Assembly: GCA_019930625.1 (NCBI GenBank)
Contig: CP082844.1
Coordinates: 2,294,001-2,358,000 of the forward strand
Source: Nocardia asteroides
GTDB lineage: Bacteria > Actinomycetota > Actinomycetes > Mycobacteriales > Mycobacteriaceae
Reading direction: 5' to 3'
Length of the DNA: 64,000 bases
In this document: positions 9,495 through 20,786 of the stretch, piece after piece
Numbering within the stretch: the stretch's first letter is position 1
How the letters are laid out: each line of letters begins with the position of its first letter
The notes under the pieces: generated by a model
Databases searched by the model: none
What the model saw: the letters and a program-made list of their open reading frames with translations, nothing else
Told to the model about the DNA's origin: nothing
Program-made: the position numbers and the translations under genes

Positions 9495-10448
9495 TCAGGC
9501 CGGTTGCCCGGTGATAGCGACCGTTCTCGGTGTCTCGAGGCAGGCGTCCGCCGTGACCGCACGCGGCCTGCTCGACGTGGCCGCGAACGCGCCCGCCAGC
9601 ACCACTACTCCACCGACCAGCGACAACGGGGTCGGGGTCTCGCCCAGGAAAGTCCACGCCGCCGCGATCCCGACGATCGGAACGAGCAGGGAGAACGGCG
9701 CGACCAAGCCGGCCGGATAGCGACCGAGCAGGTAGGTCCACAACCCCGTCCCCACCACGGTGGCGAGGACCGCGATGTAGGCGAGTGCCAGCAGGGCGGG
9801 CCTGCCCGCCGGTGCGAACGCCTCGACCAGGGCGCGAGCCCCCGTGGTCGGCCCCTCCACGAGCGCGGAGAGCGCGAACAGCGGCACCGGCGGGATCGCG
9901 GTGGTCCACAGCATCAGGTGCAGCGGGTTGACACCAGGGGTCTCGGTCCCGGCCAGGCGCGCGCCGATATTGCCGAAGGCCCAGCCCAGGCCGCCCGCCA
10001 GCGTCAGTAGCACCGGCAGCAGTGTGGCGTGTGCCAGCCGGTCCCAGCCGATCACCGCCATGCCCGCCACCGCGACGGCGATGCCCGCGACCTGGGCCGG
10101 GTGCATCCGCTCACCCAGCAGCAGCGTGCCGAGCAGCACGGTGAACGGCGCGGAGGATTGCAGCACCAGCGAGGCCAGTCCGGTCGGCATGCCCACCCGC
10201 ATGGCGGTGAACAGGAACGCGAACTGCAGGATGCCGAAACCGGTGCCGTACAGCAGAATCCAGCGCATCCGCACCGGAGGGCGCGGAATGAACAGCAGCG
10301 CGGGAACCGCGAGCACCGCGAAGCGCAGCGCCGCGAAGAAGAACGGTGGGAAGTGGTCGAGCCCCACCCGGATGGCGAGGAAGTTCAACCCCCAGAGCAG
10401 GACGACGGTCAAGCCGAGCAGGCGGTCACGGTTGGTCACGCCATTCAT
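9495..10448 (-). CDS. EamA/DMT-family permease
   Basis: The 317-aa hydrophobic protein has about ten membrane segments arranged as two EamA repeats, starting RLLGLTVVLLWGLNFLAIRVG. Drug/metabolite transporters of this type commonly export amino acids or small metabolites. It is divergently arranged with a LysR regulator across a short AT-rich region, which suggests that the regulator controls it. The ATG at 10448 is preferred. A nearby GTG (10439) is also possible because no strong Shine-Dalgarno is visible. Confidence 0.88.
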   Translation of the reverse strand: MNGVTNRDRLLGLTVVLLWGLNFLAIRVGLDHFPPFFFAALRFAVLAVPALLFIPRPPVRMRWILLYGTGFGILQFAFLFTAMRVGMPTGLASLVLQSSAPFTVLLGTLLLGERMHPAQVAGIAVAVAGMAVIGWDRLAHATLLPVLLTLAGGLGWAFGNIGARLAGTETPGVNPLHLMLWTTAIPPVPLFALSALVEGPTTGARALVEAFAPAGRPALLALAYIAVLATVVGTGLWTYLLGRYPAGLVAPFSLLVPIVGIAAAWTFLGETPTPLSLVGGVVVLAGAFAATSSRPRAVTADACLETPRTVAITGQPA

Positions 10449-10511
10449 CGTGCGGCCCGCTAACAATCAGAACAATCGAATAATTATGGATCAATGATGT
10501 AGCTTTTCTTA
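10449..10511. promoter_or_regulatory. Divergent AT-rich promoter/operator region of EamA and LysR genes
   Basis: This 63-bp gap is strikingly AT-rich in an otherwise GC-rich window (AATAATTATGGATCAATGAT, 10477-10496). It contains the dyad-like core ATTATGGATCAATGAT. LysR proteins typically bind such sites between themselves and a divergent target. Specific -10 and -35 boxes cannot be assigned with confidence. Confidence 0.5.
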
Positions 10512-11486
10512 ATGGAGTTGGAAGATGCAACCGCCGCGCCCGGCCCGCCCATGGCTCTGGAAAGACTGCGTGTGCTGCGTGAGCTCGCCGACCGCGGCAC
10601 CGTCGCCGCCGTGGCCGCGGCGCTGTCCATGACGCCCTCCGCCGTCTCCCAACAGCTCAAGGTGCTGGCCAGGGAAGCGGGCGTGGCCCTGCTCGAACCC
10701 GACGGCAGGCGGGTCCGGCTGACCGACGCGGGCCGCGCCCTGGTGGTGCGCGCCGACGAGGTGCTCGCGGCCATGGATCGCGCGGTCGCCGAGATGGCCT
10801 ACTACCGCGGCTCGCCGCGCGGGCGGGTCCGCGTCGCGGTGTTCCCCTCGGGCGGTGCGTTGCTGCTGCCGCACGTGTTGCCCGGCATGGTGGACAGCGG
10901 TGTCGAGGTGATCGCGCGGGACGAGGACGTGCCACCCTCGGAAGTGGCGCGACTGCTCGCCGACTACGACGTGGTCCTGACCCACCGCGACGAACGCGCC
11001 GCGCCGATCACCGACCCGCGCGTCGCGACCCAGGTGCTCATGCGCGAGCCCATCGATGTCGTGGCCGCACCGACCCATCGTCTCGCGGGCCGCTCGTCGG
11101 TCGCACCGGAGGAATTGGCCGACGAGACCTGGCTGAGTGTGCGGGGCGGTTTCCCCGTCGACGACGTGCTGCGCTCCATCGCCACGGTGACCGGTGTGCA
11201 GCCGCGCATCGCGCAGCGGCTCAACGATTTTCGCGTCATCGAGACGTTGGTCGCCACCGGCTACGGCGTTGCGCTCATGCCGCGCTACGCCGTCGGCCAC
11301 CCCGCGCTGGCGGTGCTGCGGCTGTCCGGCGTGCGTGCCGCCCGGTTGTACGAACTGGCCACCCGTCCGCGGGCCGACGCCCGTCCGGCGATCGCGGCCG
11401 TGCTCGCGGCGTTCGAGTCCGCCGCCGCGCTGGCGACCGCCGACCCTGAGACGAGGAACGGAAAGGACACCGCCACACGAGGATGA
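10512..11486 (+). CDS. LysR-family transcriptional regulator
   Basis: The 324-aa protein has an N-terminal winged helix (LRELADRGTVAAVAAALSMT then PSAVSQQLKVL, about residues 20-60) and a periplasmic-binding-like effector domain. It probably controls the divergent EamA permease, inferred from orientation alone. The ATG at 10512 has no Shine-Dalgarno and could be leaderless. An internal ATG at 10551 (MALERLRVL) is an alternative start that keeps the whole HTH. The gene converges closely on the MinD-like gene. Confidence 0.88.
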   Translation: MELEDATAAPGPPMALERLRVLRELADRGTVAAVAAALSMTPSAVSQQLKVLAREAGVALLEPDGRRVRLTDAGRALVVRADEVLAAMDRAVAEMAYYRGSPRGRVRVAVFPSGGALLLPHVLPGMVDSGVEVIARDEDVPPSEVARLLADYDVVLTHRDERAAPITDPRVATQVLMREPIDVVAAPTHRLAGRSSVAPEELADETWLSVRGGFPVDDVLRSIATVTGVQPRIAQRLNDFRVIETLVATGYGVALMPRYAVGHPALAVLRLSGVRAARLYELATRPRADARPAIAAVLAAFESAAALATADPETRNGKDTATRG

Positions 11487-11510
11487 TCACCGGCGGCGGT
11501 GCCGAGCCGA

Positions 11511-13199
11511 TCAGAACCCGTGCGGTGGCTGATTCCGGTAGGGGTGCTGGGCCTGCGCGCTGACGTAGCCGAAGTCGTCGGCGACCATCGCCGCCAATTC
11601 CAGCAGCGCCCGCCGCGTCGGCTTGCTCACCAGTTCCAGATCGATCTCCGCGCCTTCGGCGAGGTGGTCGTCGAACGGCACCACCTGCACCGCGCGGGTG
11701 CGGTCGAGGAACAGCTTGCGCAGCTGGTCGAGATCGACGGTGGACGCGCCGCGCCGGGAGGCGTTGACCACCACCACCGTTCGCTCCACCAGCTTGCCGT
11801 AGCCGTGGTGGTCGAGCCAGTCCAGCGTGGCCGACGCGCTGCGCGCGCCGTCGATGGCAGGCGAGGTGACCAGCACCAGCGAGCTCGCCATATCCAGCAC
11901 GCCCGCCATCGCGGAGTGCATCAAGCCGGTACCGCAGTCGGTCAGGATGATGTTGTAGAACGACTGCAGGATGCTGATCGCCTTGCGGTAGTCCGCTTCG
12001 CTGAAGGCCTCGGAGACCGCCGGATCCTGTTCACTGGCAAGCACTTCCAAGCGGCTCGGCGCCTGCGAGGTGTGCGCCCGCACGTCGGAGTACCTGGTGA
12101 TGTGCTGATCCTCGAGCAGATTGCGCACGGTGGAGCGGGTCTGCCGCGGCACCCGGTGCGCGAGCGTGCCCAGATCGGGATTGGCGTCGATCGCGATCAC
12201 CCGGTCACCGCGCTGCGAGGCGAAGGTGGAGCCGAGACCGACCGTGGTGGTGGTTTTTCCGACGCCGCCTTTCAGCGAGAGGATCGCGATCCGGTAGTCG
12301 CCGCGCACCGGCTGGTTCACCCGGTCGACGAGGTCCTGGTAGACGATGTCGGCCGCCGACTCGCCCGGGTTGATCATGCCGCCGGACGCCTTGTGCACCG
12401 CACGGCGCCAACCACTGCGCGGCGCCCTGCGAGCCCGTCTGAGCAGATTCAGGTCGTTCACCGAATGTCCCGGCTGGCCGGGCTGCGGCACATGCTGCGG
12501 TTGGAACGGCGGTGCGGACTGATGCGGGGCAGGCCCGCCCTGCCAGCTCGGCACCTGCGGTTGCCCGATCGGGTGCGGCGGCGGTTGATGCTGGTAGGCA
12601 GGCGGCGGAGGCTGATGCGTCACCGGCGGGGGCGGCGGCGCCCAGCTGTAGATCGGGCCGCTGGGCTGATCGGGCTGCGGCGCAGCGGGTTCGGGCTGCG
12701 CGGAGTCCATGGGCACACGCCGGACCAAGCCGTCGCCGCCGATCTCCTGGCGGTACTCGCCGTAACCGGGATTGGGCCCGTCCGGCGGCGTGGCTACGGG
12801 GTGGTTACCGCTGTGACTCGACGGTGGCTGAAATGCGCCGGTAGGGAACGTCTCCCCGGGAAAGGGCGACGGTGGCGGGTACGCGCCAGGGCTCGGCGGG
12901 GCGTACGAACCGTAGGGTTCGGCAGGCCCGGCCTGCGGGGGAGCCCAGGACTGCGGCGGCACGGCCGCTTGCGGGTAGACCGTGGTCTGTTCCGTCGAGC
13001 CTTGCGGCTCCGGCTGTTCGGGCTGTGCGTCCGGCTGGGCCGGCCCATCCGCCACGTCGGGTTCCTTCGCTTCCGCGCCGCCGATCGCCTCGGCCGATGG
13101 GACGGTGGCCGATGACTCCGCGTCGCTGACTTCGGCCGTATCCACGGAATGACTCTGCAGCCAGGGCGGAGAGGTCGGATTGTGGTCGTTTGTTGTCAC
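11511..13199 (-). CDS. MinD/ParA-like ATPase with Pro/Gln-rich N-terminus (EspI-like)
   Basis: In this 562-aa protein the first roughly 260 residues are disordered and rich in Pro, Gln and Ala. A deviant Walker A P-loop ATPase domain follows ([11 protein letters not shown], Lys315) with VIAIDANPDLGTLAHRV and ILTDCGTGLMHS motifs. The layout matches EspI-type ATPases found in mycobacterial type VII secretion loci, but no ESX genes are in the window. The GTG at 13199 follows GGGGGA and is chosen over upstream starts that precede the gap. A 7-bp inverted repeat sits just upstream. Confidence 0.85.
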   Translation of the reverse strand: MTTNDHNPTSPPWLQSHSVDTAEVSDAESSATVPSAEAIGGAEAKEPDVADGPAQPDAQPEQPEPQGSTEQTTVYPQAAVPPQSWAPPQAGPAEPYGSYAPPSPGAYPPPSPFPGETFPTGAFQPPSSHSGNHPVATPPDGPNPGYGEYRQEIGGDGLVRRVPMDSAQPEPAAPQPDQPSGPIYSWAPPPPPVTHQPPPPAYQHQPPPHPIGQPQVPSWQGGPAPHQSAPPFQPQHVPQPGQPGHSVNDLNLLRRARRAPRSGWRRAVHKASGGMINPGESAADIVYQDLVDRVNQPVRGDYRIAILSLKGGVGKTTTTVGLGSTFASQRGDRVIAIDANPDLGTLAHRVPRQTRSTVRNLLEDQHITRYSDVRAHTSQAPSRLEVLASEQDPAVSEAFSEADYRKAISILQSFYNIILTDCGTGLMHSAMAGVLDMASSLVLVTSPAIDGARSASATLDWLDHHGYGKLVERTVVVVNASRRGASTVDLDQLRKLFLDRTRAVQVVPFDDHLAEGAEIDLELVSKPTRRALLELAAMVADDFGYVSAQAQHPYRNQPPHGF

Positions 13200-13210
13200 G
13201 GTTCCCCCAT

Positions 13211-13230
13211 CTGCTCGGGAATTCGAGCAG
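13211..13230. promoter_or_regulatory. Perfect 7-bp inverted repeat upstream of the MinD-like gene
   Basis: CTGCTCG-GGAATT-CGAGCAG begins 12 bases upstream of the GTG start and forms a perfect 7-bp dyad with a 6-bp spacer. It could be an operator, or a 5' UTR hairpin influencing translation, since it nearly abuts the GGGGGA ribosome binding site. No regulator can be named. Confidence 0.4.
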
Positions 13231-13409
13231 AGAGCTCGGCGCTTGGAGTGCGAATCCAACGCTAGCACGGGGTTCGCTACGCCGCCCTGCGGTAGGCGTG
13301 CCGGACGTGGGGAGCGACCGGCCACCGACAAGTGGTCTGCGCCAGCACGATCGGGCGCCGCGCGGCAGAACCGTCACGACGCCCGATCGGATGTGTCGCC
13401 GAGGCGCTG

Positions 13410-15367
<1,958 letters not shown>

Positions 15368-15468
15368 GGGAGGTCCCGTCGTCGGGTGATCCGACGACAC
15401 CACTACCGTCGGTCCGCAGTGGACAACGCTGGTACGGGCCTTGCCCTACGGGACGTCTAAGGATTGGT

Positions 15469-16236
15469 ATGACCTGGCTGGAGCAACTGGCCGTCTTCGG
15501 TGCGGGTATCGCGGCGGGCGGCATCAACACCATCGTCGGCTCCGGCACACTGATCACGTTTCCCGCGCTCCTGGCGTTCGGCCTGCCGCCGGTGACCGCG
15601 AACGTCTCCAACACCATCGGGCTGGTCCCCGGCTCGATCAGCGGCGTCCACGGTTACCGCCGCGAACTAGCAGGTCAGCGCGACCGGCTGCTGCGCTTGG
15701 GCACCGCGTCACTGCTCGGGGGCATTACGGGTGCCGTGCTGCTGCTGGTATTGCCGGCCGGCGCGTTCAAGGCGATCGTGCCCATTCTGATCATCGTGGC
15801 GCTGGTGCTGGTCGTCGTGCAGCCGCGACTGGCGAGCTGGGTGAAGCGCCGCAGGGAGAACGACGGCGCTCCCGCGCCCGTGCACGGTGGCCCCATCCTG
15901 TTCGCCGCGATCTTCGCCGCCGGCGTCTACGGCGGCTACTTCGGCGCTGCCCAAGGCGTGCTGCTGATCGGGTTGCTCGGTGTTTTCGTGCACGACGACA
16001 TCCAGCGCCTCAACGGGGCGAAGAACGCGCTCGCCCTGATCGTGAACGCGGTGTCGGCGCTGATCTTCATCGTCGTGGCGGAGGTGGACTGGCGCGCGGC
16101 GGCGCTGATCGCGCTCGGCTCGATCATCGGCGGACAGCTCGGCGCGCGGATGGGCAGGCGAATGCCGCCGACCGTGCTGCGCGCGGTCATCGTCGTGGTC
16201 GGCCTGATCGCGGTGACCCGCCTTCTGACGTCCTAG
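15469..16236 (+). CDS. TSUP-family transporter (TauE/SafE type sulfite/sulfonate exporter)
   Basis: The 255-aa integral membrane protein has about eight helices in two repeats, each with a Gly-rich motif (GGINTIVGSGTLITFPALL and GVYGGYFGAAQGVLL). This is typical of the 4-toluene sulfonate uptake/TauE-SafE family that moves small sulfur or carboxylate anions. The ATG at 15469 follows AAGGATT. It is divergent from leuA, but nothing links the functions. Confidence 0.9.
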   Translation: MTWLEQLAVFGAGIAAGGINTIVGSGTLITFPALLAFGLPPVTANVSNTIGLVPGSISGVHGYRRELAGQRDRLLRLGTASLLGGITGAVLLLVLPAGAFKAIVPILIIVALVLVVVQPRLASWVKRRRENDGAPAPVHGGPILFAAIFAAGVYGGYFGAAQGVLLIGLLGVFVHDDIQRLNGAKNALALIVNAVSALIFIVVAEVDWRAAALIALGSIIGGQLGARMGRRMPPTVLRAVIVVVGLIAVTRLLTS

Positions 16237-16246
16237 GAGGCCGCTC

Positions 16247-16399
16247 ATGGCACCGGAAACGCGCACGCCGGAGTCGCGGGGGACGGCCCCGCGCGCATGT
16301 GCCCGTACCCATCGGGCTGACGCCGACTCTCGGTGGCGATGGCGCGGTGCGGGCGGTGGGACGCCGAATCGACGGCGGCTGCCCGGACTGTCGCGGTGA
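16247..16399 (+). CDS. Questionable 50-aa Arg-rich ORF
   Basis: A perfect AGGAGG (16235-16240) overlaps the TSUP stop region and precedes an ATG at 16247 by six bases, opening a 50-codon frame. The product is highly Arg/Gly-rich with no family resemblance, and codon choice is not clearly coding. It may be a real coupled micro-ORF or a chance frame behind a Shine-Dalgarno. Confidence 0.25.
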   Translation: MAPETRTPESRGTAPRACARTHRADADSRWRWRGAGGGTPNRRRLPGLSR

Positions 16400-16469
16400 G
16401 CCGCGCCGCGATCTCAGGGTCGGATGTCAATCCTCAGGGTGACGACGCCCGCCCGCACGGGGGCACAGG

Positions 16470-18092
16470 ATGAATGCCGTGCCTAGCTGGAAGATCGTCA
16501 TCGTCGCCGTGCTCGCCGGGCTGCTTCCCGCGGTGAGCGGCTGCGGCGGACCGCCGAGCCGACACGAGTCAGCGGTCGCGGACCTGGTCGCGCAGGCCGA
16601 CGCCGCGCCGACGCCGCGGCTGGACTGGGTGCCGTGCACCGAGCCGGGGATGAGCGGGTTCCAGTGCGCGACCGCGCAGGTGCCGGTGGACTACGCGCAC
16701 CCCGACGGGCCGACCCTCGGGCTGGCGGTCGTGCGTCAGCAGGCTACCGACCCGCAACGGCGGATCGGCACTTTGTTCTCCGCCGTCGGCGGGCCGGGAG
16801 GTTCCGGACTGCGCTGGGCGGCGCAGGGGGAATTGCTCGGTGGCGAGCTCGCGCGCCGCTTCGACGTGATCACCTTCGATCAGCGCGGAGTCGGCCGCAG
16901 CGGGCAGGTGCGGTGTTTCCCGGACGCCGAGCGGCAGCGACGGTTCTGGTCCGGCGTGTTGCTGCCGCCGGTGAATCCGGAGCAGGAGCGTGTGGCCGAC
17001 GCGGCGAGCCGAGAGCTGGCCGCCGGGTGCGCGGCGCACGGCGGCGCCCTGCTCGGGCACTTGACCACCGTCGACGTCGCGCGCGATCTCGACCTGCTGC
17101 GCCGCGCGGTCGACGACCCGCGGCTGACCTACACAGGCGGTTCCTACGCGAGCTATCTCGGTCAGGTATACGGCGCGCTGTTCGGCGATCGGGTGCGTGC
17201 GCTGCACCTGGCTTCGATGATCGACCCGGAGACCTACACCAACGACACTCGCAGCTCCATCGAGACCACCGCGGCCGGGACCGAAGAAGTACTCGGTGAA
17301 TTCCTGCGGCTGTGCGCGGAGGCGGGCCGGGCGCGCTGCGCCTTCGCGGCGGACGGCCGGAGCGATGCCGTGGTGCGGCGCGCTGCGGACGACCCCGTCC
17401 GCCCTGACGATCTGCGGGCTCGCAATGATGCTGTGCTACAACGGCTTCGCGCGCAGCCGGTGGTGGTGGGGACCGGCGAGCGGGCGCGTACGGTCACCTA
17501 CGCCGAGGTGGTGTCGTCGCACGCGCTGTTGCTGTACGACCCGGAACAGGGCTGGCCCGCCCTGGCCCAACTGCTCGCCGAACTGGAGCGCGGACCCGCG
17601 GGCGACCCGGACGCCGTTGGCGAGATCCTCTCGGCCACCGAGGAACCGTACGACTTCCTGGAGTCGTTCATCGCGATTTCCTGCGCGGACAACACCTTCC
17701 CGCGCGATCCGGGTCAATGGTCCGCGCTGGCAAGGGAACTCGCGGGCATCAGTCCGGCTTACGGCCCTTTCTGGCTGTCGCTGCGCCAGCCGTGCGCTTC
17801 CTGGCCGTCGCCGCCCGAGGGCTATGCCCAGCGCTATACCGGGCCGTGGATCCTGCGGTCGGACACCCCAGCTCTGTTGGTCAACAATCGATTCGACCCG
17901 GTTACCCCGCTCAGCGCCGCGCGGCGCGCGCAGCAGGAACTGGTCAACGCCCGGTTGGTCGTCGTCGACGACGGCTACGGGCACACACCGCTCGGCGACT
18001 GCGCCCGGAAGCTGCGCGAGCGTTATCTCATCGACTTGCAGTTACCTGCTCCCGGCGCGACCTGCCGCGTGGATGAGCTGCCGTTCGACTGA
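16470..18092 (+). CDS. Lipoprotein alpha/beta hydrolase (tripeptidyl aminopeptidase-like)
   Basis: The 540-aa exported hydrolase has a lipoprotein signal ending in AVSGC (Cys25 lipidated). The alpha/beta fold includes an oxyanion stretch (GGPGGSG), the nucleophile Ser in GGSYASYLGQ, an Asp near NNRFDPVTPL and a His in DDGYGHTPLG within a TAP-like C-terminal domain. By family it is a secreted exopeptidase or esterase anchored at the outer face of the membrane. The ATG at 16470 is chosen because the positively charged n-region follows directly. Confidence 0.88.
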   Translation: MNAVPSWKIVIVAVLAGLLPAVSGCGGPPSRHESAVADLVAQADAAPTPRLDWVPCTEPGMSGFQCATAQVPVDYAHPDGPTLGLAVVRQQATDPQRRIGTLFSAVGGPGGSGLRWAAQGELLGGELARRFDVITFDQRGVGRSGQVRCFPDAERQRRFWSGVLLPPVNPEQERVADAASRELAAGCAAHGGALLGHLTTVDVARDLDLLRRAVDDPRLTYTGGSYASYLGQVYGALFGDRVRALHLASMIDPETYTNDTRSSIETTAAGTEEVLGEFLRLCAEAGRARCAFAADGRSDAVVRRAADDPVRPDDLRARNDAVLQRLRAQPVVVGTGERARTVTYAEVVSSHALLLYDPEQGWPALAQLLAELERGPAGDPDAVGEILSATEEPYDFLESFIAISCADNTFPRDPGQWSALARELAGISPAYGPFWLSLRQPCASWPSPPEGYAQRYTGPWILRSDTPALLVNNRFDPVTPLSAARRAQQELVNARLVVVDDGYGHTPLGDCARKLRERYLIDLQLPAPGATCRVDELPFD

Positions 18093-18171
18093 TAGCAAAA
18101 ACGGATATCTATTCACAAATCGGGAATACCGGTAATCTGCGCACGCTAAGCCTGATGATGGAAGGTGACCG

Positions 18172-19791
18172 GTGCGTAGACGTGCCCTGTTCAAGGCGGC
18201 AGGCACGGCCGCCCTGCTCGGTGCTGTAGGAACGTTGGCGGGTAGGAGCGCGGCGTCCGCGGATCCGGCCTGGGAGGCCCTGTTCCGTACCTGGGTGCCG
18301 GAGATCTTCGCCCCGATCCCCGACCCGCCGGAGCACTCCCCAGCGATCGTCATCGGCTCGGGTTTCGGCGCCGCGGTGACCGCGTTGCGTCTGGCCGAGG
18401 CGGGGATCGGCACCACTGTGCTCGAACGTGGTTCGCGCTGGCCGAACGACCCGTGGCGGGAGATCTTCACCGGCGACGACCTGCCCGACGGCCGCGGCTT
18501 CTGGCACCGCACCCACTTCACCGGCGTCACCAAGGTGCCGATGCATTTCGCCAGTTTCGGCGGCGTGCTGGACTGCACCGAGTATCCGGGCATAGATGTC
18601 TGGCGCGCGGCCGCGGTCGGCGGCGGCTCGGTGATCTTCAGCGGAGCCATGATCGCCCCGGAACGCCGCTTCTTCGACCACGTCTTCGGCGGTACGGTCG
18701 AGTACGGCGAGATGGAGCGCGTCTACTACCCGCGCGTGCGGGAGATGCTGCGGCTGAGCCCGATGCCCGCGGACATCTACAACTCCTCGCCGTTCGCGCA
18801 TTCCCGCGCCTGGGACGACCAGGTGCGCAAGGCCGGCTACCAGCCGAGGGCGAACGACTCGATCTTCAACTGGGACATCCTGCGCGGTGAACTCGCCGGC
18901 GCCACAAGGGCTTCGGCCACGGCGGCCAGGAGCAATCTGGGCAACTCCAACGGCGCCAAGTTCGACCTGAACCAGAATTACCTGGCGTACGCGCAGGGCA
19001 CCGGCCGGTGCGGAGTCTTCCCCGGCCACCGGGTCGACGCCATCGCGCAGGAATCCGGCGGCCGCTACGCGGTCACCGTGACGAAGCTGTCGCCGACCGG
19101 TGACGTGCTGGCCACCCGGACCCTCACCTGTGATCGGCTCTTCCTCGGCGCGGGGTCGATCGGCACCTCCGAACTGCTGGTGCGCGCCCAGGCCACCGGT
19201 GCGTTGCCGAACCTGAACGAGCACATCGGCGACGGCTGGGGAACCAACGGTGACGTGGTGCTCGCCCGCGGCGCCAGCGCGGTGGCCGGTCAGGGCCAGG
19301 GCGTGCCGAGCGCGAGCCGGATCTTCGACGAGTCCGGCGTGCCGCTGACCCTGGAGAGCTGGTACATCCCGGGTATCCCGTTCGAAACCGGCGCGCTCGC
19401 CTCGCTCGGCATGGTGCTGGATCCGACCCGCACCCGGTTCGGCTACGACCGGGCTTCGAACCGGGTCGGGCTGAGCTGGTCGGTCAAGAACCGCGACGAC
19501 ACCGTGGCGGCGGCCAGGGCGGTCGACCGCCGGATCGCCGAGCGGGCGGACGCCCTCGTCGAGTACAGCGCTCTCGGCTACGACGCGAACGCGCTGTTCA
19601 CCGCGCATCCGCTCGGGGGAGCGGTGCTGGGACGTGCCACCGACGGCCACGGCCGGGTACACGGCCACCCCGGCCTGTACGTGATGGACGGCGCGGCGAT
19701 CCCTGGCAGCACCGGAACGGTCAACCCGTCGCTGACCATCGCCGCACTGGCCGAACGCAATATCGAGGCGATCGTCCGCGCCGGTCGCTGA
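18172..19791 (+). CDS. Secreted GMC oxidoreductase, cholesterol-oxidase-like
   Basis: The 539-aa flavoenzyme has a Tat-like signal (MRRRALFKAAG then an Ala-rich segment). Its FAD loop is VIGSGFGAAVTALRLAEAG and it has the GMC motif LFLGAGSIGTSELLVRA. The C-terminal active site keeps the His in FTAHPLGGAVLG and the Asn in TVNPSLTIAALAERN, as in class I cholesterol oxidases of Streptomyces and Rhodococcus. It would oxidise 3-beta-hydroxysteroids outside the cell, producing hydrogen peroxide. Substrate identity is inferred from similarity. The GTG at 18172 follows GGAAGG. Confidence 0.87.
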   Translation: MRRRALFKAAGTAALLGAVGTLAGRSAASADPAWEALFRTWVPEIFAPIPDPPEHSPAIVIGSGFGAAVTALRLAEAGIGTTVLERGSRWPNDPWREIFTGDDLPDGRGFWHRTHFTGVTKVPMHFASFGGVLDCTEYPGIDVWRAAAVGGGSVIFSGAMIAPERRFFDHVFGGTVEYGEMERVYYPRVREMLRLSPMPADIYNSSPFAHSRAWDDQVRKAGYQPRANDSIFNWDILRGELAGATRASATAARSNLGNSNGAKFDLNQNYLAYAQGTGRCGVFPGHRVDAIAQESGGRYAVTVTKLSPTGDVLATRTLTCDRLFLGAGSIGTSELLVRAQATGALPNLNEHIGDGWGTNGDVVLARGASAVAGQGQGVPSASRIFDESGVPLTLESWYIPGIPFETGALASLGMVLDPTRTRFGYDRASNRVGLSWSVKNRDDTVAAARAVDRRIAERADALVEYSALGYDANALFTAHPLGGAVLGRATDGHGRVHGHPGLYVMDGAAIPGSTGTVNPSLTIAALAERNIEAIVRAGR

Positions 19792-19910
19792 TTCGCGGGC
19801 GCCGGGCGGAGAGTTCCTCCGGCTCCGCTTCCGGGGTATCGCCAACCGTGCCGGGCATGCTCTGCGCGTACTAATGTCGGCGGCACCGTTCGGCGTCGAA
19901 GGGATCCGCA

Positions 19911-20786
19911 GTGTCCGCTCCCACCACCAGCTCGGGCAGCGAGAGTTCGCCCGTCGACAGATACGGTCTGCGGGAACCGGCGCAGCCGCAGGACTATCCG
20001 CGCAAGCCGCCGATGCTGTGGACCGACTTCCTGATGCTGGCGCTGGCCATCGTCTCCGTGGCGCTGGTGGCCTGGATCACCTTCTTCCCGGTGTCGGGGC
20101 ACACCTACCGCGTGATCGTGGTCGTCGATTGGGCGTTGTGCGCGGTGTTCGCGGCCGAGTTCCTGTGGCGCTGGCGCCGCGCGGGCTGGCCGTGGACCTT
20201 CCCGCTGGTCTACTGGTACGAAGTCCTCGGCATGATCCCGGTGACCAGCCCGTTCTTCCGCGGCTTCCGGTTGTTGCGGATCGTGGTGATCCTCGTCCGG
20301 CTCGCCCGGGTGGCCGACCGCGTGTTCGGCGACCGGGTGACGGCCGCGGTGGTGAACCGGTTCGTGGCGACCATCGTCGACACCATTCGCCGTCCGATGA
20401 CGATCGCGGTGATGGACGAGGTGGCGCATGTGCTGCGCACCGGCCACTACACCCGCAACATCGCGGCCGCGCTGGAGGAGAACCGCGCCGAACTCGACGA
20501 GATGATCCTCGAGTTGATCAAGAAGGACCCGCAGGCGGGCCGGGTGCGCTACATCCCGTTCCACGACGAGATCATCCGGTTGATCGCCGACACCACGTTC
20601 CGCATCGTGTTCCAGGTGCTGGAGGACCCGCGCACCGACGAACTCGTCGCGGACATGTTGCGGGAGAACATCGATCAGATCCGCGACGCGGTCCGCGACG
20701 GTGTCCGGGTGCCGCCGTCCGCGTACGGGCGGACACCCGACGAGGACTGCGTGCGCCACCACGTCACTCGGGTACCGCGTGCCTGA
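19911..20786 (+). CDS. Voltage-sensor-like membrane protein (ion-transport relative without visible pore)
   Basis: The 291-aa protein has a hydrophilic N-terminus, then about four membrane helices (residues 38-150). The last is an Arg-bearing S4-like helix (RGFRLLRIVVILVRLARVADR). A long soluble, charged helical tail fills the rest. I see no pore helix or TVGYG-type selectivity filter. It resembles the voltage-sensing half of ion transporters. It could be a voltage-sensor-only protein or proton channel, or a scaffold. The GTG at 19911 follows GAAGGGA. Its end overlaps the convergent ltrA by 23 bp. Confidence 0.7.
   Translation: MSAPTTSSGSESSPVDRYGLREPAQPQDYPRKPPMLWTDFLMLALAIVSVALVAWITFFPVSGHTYRVIVVVDWALCAVFAAEFLWRWRRAGWPWTFPLVYWYEVLGMIPVTSPFFRGFRLLRIVVILVRLARVADRVFGDRVTAAVVNRFVATIVDTIRRPMTIAVMDEVAHVLRTGHYTRNIAAALEENRAELDEMILELIKKDPQAGRVRYIPFHDEIIRLIADTTFRIVFQVLEDPRTDELVADMLRENIDQIRDAVRDGVRVPPSAYGRTPDEDCVRHHVTRVPRA

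Noticed and set aside
16247..16399. Confident small gene after the TSUP transporter
   Set aside because: The Shine-Dalgarno is excellent, but the product is Arg-rich with no similarity, so it is kept only as a low-confidence feature.
18109..19845. Minus-strand frame opposite the cholesterol-oxidase-like gene
   Set aside because: The plus strand has a signal peptide, FAD loop and active-site motifs. The minus frame has none.
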